From NCBI GenBank assembly GCA_964200075.2, contig CAXNAA020000546.1, positions 1-20,309 of the forward strand: a stretch of DNA of 20,309 nt, given 5' to 3'. Of the stretch, positions 1 through 7,485 are shown piece by piece; position 1 is the stretch's first letter; each line of letters opens with the position of its first letter. The notes under the pieces were generated by a model. That model saw nothing but the letters and a program-made list of their open reading frames with translations, did not search any database and was not told where the DNA came from. This DNA is from Sphacelaria rigidula (Eukaryota; Phaeophyceae; Sphacelariales). Made by a program: the position numbers and the translations under genes.

Positions 1-16
1 GCAACAAAAGAGTGCG

Positions 17-34
17 CCCCCCCCCCCCCCCCCC
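17..34 (+). repeat. C18 homopolymer
   Basis: There are eighteen consecutive C on the plus strand, followed by a CA-rich, G-poor stretch to about 93. It is the longest of seven C runs of 12 or more in the window. Confidence 0.95.
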
Positions 35-168
35 ATCACACCACTGCTCACCACTCCGCCACCCACCACACTCCACACACACCACACAGCCACTTGCTGC
101 GAACCAGACCGGCCTGCAACATGACCCGCCTTCAGACTTTAGGCTTTGTGAAAGACTGTAGCGCAGAG

Positions 169-249
169 TCTGCGGTCGACGTTTCTGCCGAACCGTCTGC
201 ATCTGTGTCTGCTACGGTCGACGCTTCTGCTGAACCGTTTGTATCTGTC
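169..249 (+). repeat. Two-copy 39-42 bp tandem repeat inside a short ORF
   Basis: Copy 1 is 169-207 and copy 2 is 208-249. They share the core GGTCGACGYTTCTGCYGAACCG and differ by a 3 nt insertion in copy 2. A third partial unit (TGCTACGG) starts at 250. In the plus frame at 94-372 the unit reads as a repeat of VDxSAEPxxSV, and the 3 nt length difference keeps that frame. This would fit a fragment of a low-complexity protein exon, but the frame is only 92 codons long and has no recognisable domain. It may be noncoding. Confidence 0.55.
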
Positions 250-894
250 TGCTACGGCTGCTGCTGCTGCACCAGTGCCCCCCCCAGTGCCCTCAACCAA
301 AAGTCGAGAGAGCGGGCAAGCAGAGGTACCCGCCAAGTTTTAGGTTTCGGAAGAGTATACTTCGTTGTGTAGCCGACAATGAAAAAATTGGACCTATGCT
401 GCCGACTTATCCCTTGTTTGGTACTGAATGGAGAACAGAAAAAGCGAGCGCACATTTGCATTCACCATTATTCATTGCCCAGTTTCGACGTTTGGCGCGT
501 TCGTTATTGAATAATGAGTGTGTTCGCAGTGCGCAGTGCGCAGAGCCGAGGCAAACGCTCAAATTCGATGGAAAAATGACTGAATAGTGGCCGGGAAATT
601 TACTTTGGTATATCACCGGCTTGAACAACACACTTTCTATCATACATCACACCTCGAGTTGTGATCAACTACCTCTTTTGGGGCTTGCCCCTTGCACGGT
701 GAACCATTTTTGTCAAACCGAGGCATCACGCCGCGTGTTGTGCCGCCACTTCTATGATGTCAGATAACAAATCACGAATCACACACTGGCGCTACTGTAC
801 CTTCGTACGATCAGGTGTGCACCCACTCTGGGTTAGGTTGCTAGTGTTAGTGTAGGACCGTGAGGTCTTGCAAGCTGTGTCCCCACCAAAACAG

Positions 895-1048
895 CCGTAT
901 CGTACCGTATCGAGTATAAGTATCGAGTATCGATACGTATCGGGTCATGTCCGCGTATCGAAAAAAATATCGGTACTGACGTCTTGAGGTCGATACGATG
1001 AAAATATCGTATCGAACTTTTTTTTCCGTTCGATATTCAACACTGGTG
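895..1048. repeat. TATCG-rich dispersed repeat, copy 1
   Basis: About 150 bp are dominated by TATCG, CGATA and GTATCG words and end in TTCAACACTGGT at 1037-1048. The same 12-mer, again preceded by CGAT-rich sequence, ends the intron 7 element at 15916-15927. The word AAAATATCGTATCGAAC at 1001-1017 has a near reverse complement at 15596-15610. I infer a shared repeat family. A left terminus matching the intron 7 copy is not clear here. Confidence 0.5.
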
Positions 1049-1973
1049 TGTGTGCTTGTGTGTGCTTGCATAGCCTCGTGGACATTAGGATAAAGTAAAA
1101 TGCGCCTTGGCCGTGACATAGACACCATTAGACTCATTGCATAAACAGAGCTCTACAATTGACGGGAACATGATCGCTACGTAGCCGTCACAGTTCTCTC
1201 AGCTAACAGGCATTTTGACTGCTGCAAAAACAGTTCTCTTGGACCCAAAACAGTAGCGGTCACTGTCAATCGTTCTGAATGATTCTGTCGGTCACAAGGT
1301 TGGTATGCGAGGAAGACAAGCGCACAAGAAACCATACCTGCTAGTTCGTAGAGTGCGGTACTTGCTTACATCATCGTGCTGGCATGCACAGTACGGAAAC
1401 TGGTACAGCAAGGAGTTTTGAGACTTTTGCACGTCGTGGAAAATGACACATTCGTGCTAGGGCGAATCAATTGCATGTGTAGCATGCTACATGGGGGAGC
1501 TGATTCCATCGAAAGTAACTATTTGATTGATATGAACGCTAGAACTCAAGTAAAGGCTGGCATACACGAGTGCAGTTGGACAAACTTGACCGCGAGCGAA
1601 TTACTCTTGGAAGTGAGAATCAGCCTTGAAGTGAGTCTCATCCCGTGTTTTCTCAAGGTCTGAATGTCCCAGATAGTTGGATAAATCGAAAGGAACTGCG
1701 GTGCTTTCAGGCGGTGGAGAGCATCTTCCGACTCCCTTTGGTGAGATCTCGAACCGTCATCGTTTCCATTTTAAATTGACGGTGAGATCCAGATGGCTCT
1801 CCCTGGAGGGAACAGCCGATTGACCGCCGGTGACGCTTTAATCGCGACTGCCGATAATTTTTTGACGGGGAAGGGAACATCAAAACTGAGTTTCAACTCG
1901 AGGATCGTCTCGTTTCACCGAAAGTGGCACGTGGCGAATTCCCGCAGACAGGTCGAAACGGGAAAATGAATTG

Positions 1974-2019
1974 GGTAACGGATCTCCGGATCTTCACCGA
2001 AGCGTAAACATCCGTTACC
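1974..2019. other. Perfect 10 bp inverted repeat (possible stem-loop)
   Basis: GGTAACGGAT at 1974-1983 and ATCCGTTACC at 2010-2019 are exact reverse complements separated by 26 nt. No coding or mobile context is visible. A chance 10 bp match at this spacing is not negligible in a window of this size. Confidence 0.35.
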
Positions 2020-3480
2020 AAATGTCTTGCTCCAGTGCTACAGTTCAGGAACACTTTTTATTCGTTGGCAAGCTGTACCCTGGCGCCAAGAGCCGGCAAC
2101 CGTAATTTTCGAAAACAAATTGGAACATGGAACAGAGAACAGGGATTGTGAATGACTATTATTATGGTGTGCTTCGGCTTCATGCCGTTCGGCACAAAAC
2201 TCTTGCACATACTACGTAACCCCACAAGGGTACATAAGGACGCTCGCAGCGTTACGAGTCGCATGTGCATGCCTAGCAATTTGACCTCTCGGCGATGCCC
2301 ATTTGTCTGTGTGCAGCTTGCTTTTCTACTCCCTCTTCCTCTGTGTTGTGTGCACATGCCATTAATGACTCACATCAATCAAACAGACAGTATTTATTCC
2401 TACCGAGCAGTCACCTTTCGACCGTTGGGTGGGTCATGCAGGCCTCACATTCATGTTCCCAGAACAGACAATTCTGGTCCAAAAGATAGCCCACCGTGAC
2501 GGCCAAAAGGCCATCCAGTCTCGAAAGAGAGAAACCGAGTCACATTGATAGAGCAACCCGGATACGATCAGTGGTACTCTCTCCCTTTCCCCAGCTTTCA
2601 AAGTAATGTGCAAGATCCAGGAGGCTTGGAGTTGGTAAAAACAGGAAGACTGGTCTGCGGTGAAGGCGAAAGGAGATGAAAGGGGGATGGTCAAAGGCTC
2701 GCGGCGCCGATGTTCTTCTTCCTTCCAAGCGACTTGAAAACATCAGCATCGAACCACAGTACTATCTGTGTTGTACAGTGTGCCTTCAGTATAAGTAGAT
2801 GGAAAATATATCACAGTCAAACAGCCGCACACCGCACGCACGTGTATTACACGACTACAAAGCTATCACAACCAAGTGCCAGATCCTCCCGGCCACGATG
2901 CTCTCGATAGCACGAGGATCTTGCGTCATCAAGGATGCGGACATCATGGCGTTGCGGCTGGCTGTGTGCCGGCCAAGATCTTCATGCTGTGTGGTTGCTT
3001 GCGGTGGGGGTGATGCAGACCCACAGGATACGGGGTATGTTTTTCCAACGGGGACAATGTTTCTCGCACAAGGCACACAACATGGCATACAGCAACAAGC
3101 ACCGCGACAGGCCGGGAATGCGCAAAGGTATTAGTACACCTATATTAATCCAAAATATGATGTATTAGCAACGTCCCTACAACCAACAGCGTTGTTGGCC
3201 AAGGTTATAGCAGCACCTCACGAAAACGGTTGAGAATATGCTCCCCACTGCTTGAAAGACCCGAAATTGCTTCCCTCGTATTCAACTTTTTGGGACTTTG
3301 GACGTGGAAAAAGATCACACGAAATCTTCAAGGCTGAGACTTATTCTGCATGTTCGTACAATTTATGGTGCCTACTTTGCATGAGCATTTCATGCGGTTG
3401 TGGACGCTTCCCTTGCCCTTTCTCCCCACCCTTCCACCGGCGTATATGAATAATGACATATCTGACCCGGCATTGGGGGG

Positions 3481-3502
3481 AAAAGTTCCACACGTCGAAC
3501 AG
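3481..3502 (+). repeat. Left terminal inverted repeat of the composite element
   Basis: It contains TTCCACACGTCG and pairs with 4942-4962 on the opposite strand (18 of 21). The minisatellite begins within about 50 bp inward. Confidence 0.55.
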
Positions 3503-3551
3503 ATCAGCTTCCTGTAGCTCGAGCTCGCTCTTTTTTAGCGTAGCTCCCTAG

Positions 3552-3905
3552 TGACCTATGAGAGCTGTGTGAGCTACGCGTGATTTTCCTGGATGACCTA
3601 CGAGAGCAACAGGAGCAGCGCATGTTTGCCCTAGGTGAGCTACCAACCCGTAGCTCATCAGCTCATATTCGCCCTGGGTGAGCTATGAGAGCTGCATGAG
3701 CTATGCATGTTTGCCCTACGTGAGCTACTGAACCATAGCCCAACAGCTCATATTCGCCGCGGGTGAGCTATGAGAGCTGCATGAGCTACGCACGTTTGTC
3801 CTGGATGAGCTATGAGGGCTGCATGAGCTACGCATGTGTGCCCTCGATGAGTTTTGAGAGCTACATGAGCTACGCATGTTTGCCCTGGTTGAGCTAAATA
3901 GCTAG
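3552..3905. repeat. AGCT-rich minisatellite, left array
   Basis: Degenerate tandem units of roughly 42 bp have the recurring words GAGCTATGAGAGCTGCATGA, GCTACGCATGTTTGCCCTGG and GTAGCTCATCAGCTCATATT. Some units carry the alternative CCAACCCGTAGCTCATCAGC segment, giving a higher-order pattern of two unit types. AGCTCA/TGAGCT palindromic words make it prone to self-pairing. Confidence 0.9.
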
Positions 3906-3972
3906 GGGAGCTACGCCGATTTCGGAGTCGTTTCGGTTCCGATGCCCATGCACGTTGATACGTGAAAGTGGC

Positions 3973-4053
3973 TACATGTGTATATACGCAACGGTATATA
4001 CATATATATATATATTATATCCGCAACGGTTACATGTGTATATACACAACTGT
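3973..4053. repeat. AT microsatellite flanked by a 23 bp direct repeat
   Basis: An alternating TA tract at about 3995-4020 lies between two copies of a 23 bp word, 3973-3995 and 4031-4053, which match at 21 of 23 positions (core TACATGTGTATATAC). The 9-mer CGCAACGGT also occurs on both sides. Slippage-driven duplication is the simplest origin. Confidence 0.8.
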
Positions 4054-4232
4054 GATCCGTTTTGTGCAGTGATGGATTTGCTGTTTGTAAACACCAACAA
4101 TGACCGCATCAGAAGCCATCCCCGCTGTGGCCACCACGCCCACACACAACCACACGAATACACAACCCGACCTACAAGACGATCGACGTGGAGGAAGAGG
4201 TGAGCACACATACCATATTTGATCGCTCAACG

Positions 4233-4333
4233 CTTTGACCGCGAGGGTAGGCGATCACTTGAATCGACATCATTCACACCCAAAAAATATGAATTATGCT
4301 GGTTTTACAGATCACCTACCCTCGCGGTCAAAG
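4233..4333. repeat. Foldback unit 1 (24-25 bp arms)
   Basis: The left arm 4233-4257 and right arm 4310-4333 are reverse complements with one internal mismatch over 24 bp; the core is TTTGACCGCGAGGGTAGG. About 50 bp of AT-rich sequence separates them. It is followed at once by a degenerate second copy of the whole unit. Confidence 0.8.
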
Positions 4334-4342
4334 GGTCGACCA

Positions 4343-4437
4343 TTTTGACAGCGAACGCAGGTCATCTGTTGCATCGGCTTCAATTTCACTTGAAAAAAGT
4401 GAGCATGACCAGATGGACTCGTACCCTCGCGGCCAAG
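4343..4437. repeat. Foldback unit 2, degenerate tandem copy
   Basis: This repeats the order of unit 1 at a spacing of about 105-110 bp: a TTTGACxGCGAxxGxAGG-like left arm near 4345, a TTGxATCGxCxTCA block, an A-rich middle and a right arm CCCTCGCGGCCAAG ending at 4437. The arms pair less well than in unit 1, so this copy looks older or less constrained. Confidence 0.6.
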
Positions 4438-4729
4438 CAATCAAACGCAATAAAGTGGTCGATTATTAACGACACCGAATCTTGATCATTAGTTGAACCA
4501 TTCGACCATGCAAAGGAGGATTGGCGTTAAGCTCTTCTTTTACAACCGCGAAAAGCAAGGCAGAAAACCCCGACCTAATGATATGTTACGCCGTCCATTC
4601 GAACAAGAATGTAATATCATGAGCGACACCGGGTTTGCCAGCTGCGAGATATAGGCACATGACGTGAGTGAGCTACGAGCATTTGTTCCCGGAGTAAGCA
4701 ACCGGGCGTCGCTGATACACTCATGCTTT

Positions 4730-4940
4730 TCCTGGGTGAGCTATAAGAGCTGCGTGAGCTACGCATGATCTTCCTGGGTAGGCTATAAGAGCTACATGAG
4801 CTACGCATATTTGTCCTGGGGTGAAGTACCAACCCGTAGCTCATCAGCGCACGTTCACCTTGGGTGAGCTATCGGACGTAGCTCGCATGTACATGTTTGA
4901 CTATAAGTGAGCTACAGCTCGCAGATGAGCTAGCTCATGA
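4730..4940. repeat. AGCT-rich minisatellite, right array
   Basis: The same unit family as at 3552-3905 appears in the same orientation, including GAGCTATAAGAGCTGCGTGA and CCAACCCGTAGCTCATCAGC. It is more degenerate than the left array. A looser flank with related words extends left to about 4663. Confidence 0.85.
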
Positions 4941-4941
4941 G

Positions 4942-4962
4942 CTGTCCGACGTGTGGAAAGTT
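4942..4962 (-). repeat. Right terminal inverted repeat of the composite element
   Basis: The reverse complement carries TTCCACACGTCGGACAG and matches 3482-3502 at 18 of 21 positions. The word ATGAGTAATGAC begins 5 bp outside it. Confidence 0.55.
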
Positions 4963-5825
4963 CCGACATGAGTAATGACGAGCCAAAGGGATTCCAAGAA
5001 CACGTCAGCTCACAGTCCTGCACGATATAGACGTAGAAGTGTTTGCTCTATGCCTCTCAGAAATGTACGTCTATTGGACCCAGGGAGAAAACATTGTGAA
5101 CATGGGGCGGGCGGAATGTACGGCTCGCTGGGTATATTCCTTGCCACCCAGCAACATTAGCCGGACGTTACGCATTGTTTACTTTGCTTTTTCTCTGCCG
5201 TGTTTTTCTATTTTTATACCGTGCGTTATTCCATTGATGCCGACCACTGTGGTATCCCCATGATCGCATCTCCTACCCGCACGGCAGTATAATGTGCTGT
5301 GCTGCCCGGGCGACGTGTCGTGTATTTCACAAAAGCATGCTTCATGTAGGGTTATGTATCGGCATCGGTACATTCGGTGGTATCAGACGATGGATATTGT
5401 GTAGGACATCGAGAAATCGGACCGATGGTTTAGGGGGGTGTTACACAGAGTAGAGAGGCATACTATACAGGGAAACGGGGAGGTTACTGATAGCTCAGTG
5501 CTCCGCACCACCACACAGCACACAGACACACGAGCGCGTTCACGTTACAGCTGTTGGTCTGTAACACGCATACCTGCGGTTCTCAGCCAGCTCTGACGGT
5601 GAAGAGGATGTGTAGCAGGATGGGGCTTCGACCCACGCCGGAGGTGGATTTCCGCATATAAGACACATAAACTAGACCTCGACTTCCTCATACTCAAGAA
5701 GTAAACTACTCATCCAAAACAAATGAAAAAGCACATGACAAGGAGGTTGGTTCTTCACGTAATTTGTACCCCCGTACCTACTTGTCAATAGGACCAGTTC
5801 CTCTTGTAGGCATATAGAACCACTA

Positions 5826-5837
5826 CCCCCCCCCCCC
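5826..5837 (+). repeat. C12 homopolymer
   Basis: Twelve consecutive C, followed after TG by another short C run, with C-rich sequence to about 5855. Confidence 0.9.
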
Positions 5838-6264
5838 TGCCCCCCGCTCCCCTCGCCAATTCTCGTATGACCACCTCGACTGCTGTAGAAATTATGTGGT
5901 AACTTTTTTGCCGAAGTTCAGCTACTCGGTACACCATCAGTTTTGATGGCACAGTTTGGATCGATTTTAATGAGGAACGAAGCGAAACTGCCCCAACTTT
6001 CTTGCTTCAAGCGGCGCCTTTAGCGGTCCCCCGTCGTAGGTGGGGAGGGGGGGATGGGAGTGCTCACACAGCGAGCTCCATCGGCTTCGCTGGGTTGCTC
6101 AGTGTGCTTGGTATATCGGCTCCGCTGATGGCATGTGTTGCTGTATATTGTTTATTGCTACCGATACGCACCCCTAGCTTTCTGCACCACTCGTACGGAT
6201 AATTTGAACGTCAGTAATGGCGTGCATGTGTTGCAGTAGATAGCTCGTAAGAAGAACCACGCTC

Positions 6265-6768
6265 TCACCCGAGCGGTATGCCGCGATTTCGTCTCTGCCG
6301 TGGGGCCCCCGCGTCGACAGAGCGGCTGTTGGATAACACTGGTGCATTCAATACCGTCGGGGGTATGCCCATTTTGACCGTAGATTCCGTTGGTGCCAAA
6401 CCTACGGTACCCTTAGTCTTTCTGGCATCACGTAAGATAGCTTCCACATTCACCGTCTTTGATCCTTTCGATGAAGTACGCTCCATGTTCCCTCCGTCAG
6501 AACCTGAAAGTCCCGGCGGTGGTTTTGGTGACCGACTTGCTCTCCTCGTTCGGTTTCGATCACTACTGGATAACAAGCTCGTTTTCCTCGTTTGGTTGTT
6601 AGCAAAAGCTGTACGGCCGTTGTTTGAACGGGTGTCCATACTCAAGACTCGTCCTCGGTTGGAGAACGATGAGGCGCTGTCTCTTATTAGCGAGCTGTGG
6701 GCGGTGGCGACGGATGGCGTTGTCGTGCCCGCCTCTGACCGAAATACGGCTCCTTTTGGAAGCCACAT
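6265..6768 (-). CDS. Unassigned Ser/Arg-rich ORF, doubtful coding
   Basis: This is a 167-codon minus-strand frame starting at an ATG (6768-6766), with an in-frame TGA four codons upstream of that ATG. The product would be rich in Ser, Thr, Arg and Asn, have no predicted membrane segment, and look disordered. The opposite strand is also open (6278-6790), so at most one is real and possibly neither. The one feature favouring the minus frame is a stretch containing STVKMG followed by VLN, which resembles TATVKMG and VLI in the minus frame within intron 1 (8301-8888). No family is recognised. It could be a fragment of a duplicated or mobile gene, or a chance frame. Confidence 0.25.
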   Translation of the reverse strand: MWLPKGAVFRSEAGTTTPSVATAHSSLIRDSASSFSNRGRVLSMDTRSNNGRTAFANNQTRKTSLLSSSDRNRTRRASRSPKPPPGLSGSDGGNMERTSSKGSKTVNVEAILRDARKTKGTVGLAPTESTVKMGIPPTVLNAPVLSNSRSVDAGAPRQRRNRGIPLG

Positions 6769-7253
6769 TGTCGAAGTTCAGCCTCATTAACTGTATATGT
6801 CCGTCTGGCGTTTAGGGGCGAGCTGCCAGAACTCGAGGCTGAAGCGCAGCGGTGACTTCGGCGGCGGCAGCGGTTCTCGTGATGATTTATGCGGTGTTAT
6901 ATGGGCTTGCTGATCTCAAAACCTCTGGCGATGCATCTTTATCGTCTTTTGATAGACAGCTGTAGCACATGGGAGGGAAGTGGTGGTCATCTGTCATGTG
7001 TGTATGTGTGCAACGAGAGTACACACCGAACCGGCACGCGGCGAAATACTTGACCTTTGACAAAATCGCATCCGCGGGTCTGAGCAGGCCAACAACACAT
7101 ATCTGCCTGGAACGTTCCGGAGGCACAGCATACACTACGCTCCGTAGTTCACAGCGTGAGTTGTTTAGTACAGTGTCGCTGCTGCACCAGCCGCTCCTGT
7201 TGCGTATTCCGGCGAAAATAACACGAGAGGCGAAGTGGAAAGCTGGTATTCTC

Positions 7254-7287
7254 GGAATAGAGAGGGAAGGAGAGAGGGCGAGAGACC
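7254..7287 (+). promoter_or_regulatory. Purine-rich GAGA tract upstream of the start codon
   Basis: A run of G and A with repeated GAGAG and GGGAAGG words lies about 90-120 nt before the ATG. It may be 5' untranslated region or a promoter-proximal element. The role is inference from position only. Confidence 0.2.
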
Positions 7288-7374
7288 GTCAGCATACCGA
7301 CTGTAGGAGGACAGCTGTGTTGTCGAACCGTCAGTAGAACCGATTTCTTCACCGATTGACCGAAAGCAGCAGCC

Positions 7375-7485
7375 ATGCCGTTTGCCTCAGCCAAAGATGC
7401 AGGAGACTTCACCGTGTTCAACATACACCACGGCTTCCCGGAGGGCATAGTCAGAGGGTTTAGGAGTGGCTTCTTGACTGACAAT
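7375..7485 (+). CDS. V-ATPase subunit d, exon 1 (residues 1-37)
   Basis: It starts at the ATG in AGCCATGCC and ends before GTAAGT, phase 0. It encodes the N-terminal FNIHHGFPEGIVRG segment, which matches the family's opening strand and helix. The last residues (FLTDN) join directly to DYNNL of exon 2, as the family pattern demands. Confidence 0.93.

Larger units (their letters stand above)
1..3445. other. Upstream intergenic stretch, no supported gene
   Basis: No reading frame here looks like a conserved protein, and none joins into a spliced model I recognise. The frames are short (under about 115 codons), overlap on both strands and have no domain motif. The stretch does contain a C18 run at 17-34, a 39-42 bp tandem repeat at 169-249, a TATCG-rich repeat at 895-1048 and a small inverted repeat at 1974-2019. 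Exons of a neighbouring gene could be hidden here, because exons in this genome can be as short as 57 nt. Confidence 0.6.
3446..4979. mobile_element. Candidate non-autonomous composite element (minisatellite plus hairpins)
   Basis: Imperfect inverted repeats bound this region: 3482-3502 matches the reverse complement of 4942-4962 at 18 of 21 positions, with the core TTCCACACGTCG. Just outside lie the direct words ATGAATAATGAC (3446-3457) and ATGAGTAATGAC (4968-4979), which differ at one base and could be an old target-site duplication. The right word lies 5 bp outside its inverted repeat, while the left word has about 24 bp between it and its inverted repeat, so the exact ends are unsure. Inside are two direct arrays of an AGCT-rich minisatellite, an AT microsatellite and two tandem foldback units. 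There is no transposase. A chance combination of satellite and repeats is the alternative. Confidence 0.5.
4980..7374. other. Intergenic and 5' flank of the V-ATPase gene
   Basis: No gene is supported. Contents are a CA-rich patch near 5510-5530, a C12 run at 5826-5837, G-rich sequence near 6044-6056, opposed ORFs of 167-170 codons at 6265-6790, and a purine-rich GAGA tract near 7254-7287. The promoter and 5' untranslated region must lie here, but no convincing TATA box or start site can be picked by eye, and noncoding 5' exons cannot be excluded. Confidence 0.55.

Noticed and set aside
4617-4844. Minus-strand ORF with repeated SSCSSYS-PRK motifs, resembling an RS-type protein
   Set aside because: It is the translation of the AGCT-rich minisatellite and has no independent support.
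5491-5630. TAGCTCAGTGC (A-box-like) near 5491 and GGCTTCGACCC (B-box-like) near 5618, suggesting a tRNA or SINE
   Set aside because: The boxes are about 125 nt apart, the second is imperfect, and no cloverleaf stems or T-run terminator connect them.
6278-6790. 170-codon plus-strand ORF upstream of the V-ATPase gene
   Set aside because: It mirrors an equally long minus-strand frame, has no recognisable domain and uses third positions without the C/G preference of the real exons.
7149-7484. 111-codon minus-strand frame opposite exon 1
   Set aside because: It is an antisense shadow of exon 1 and the 5' flank, with no own motif.
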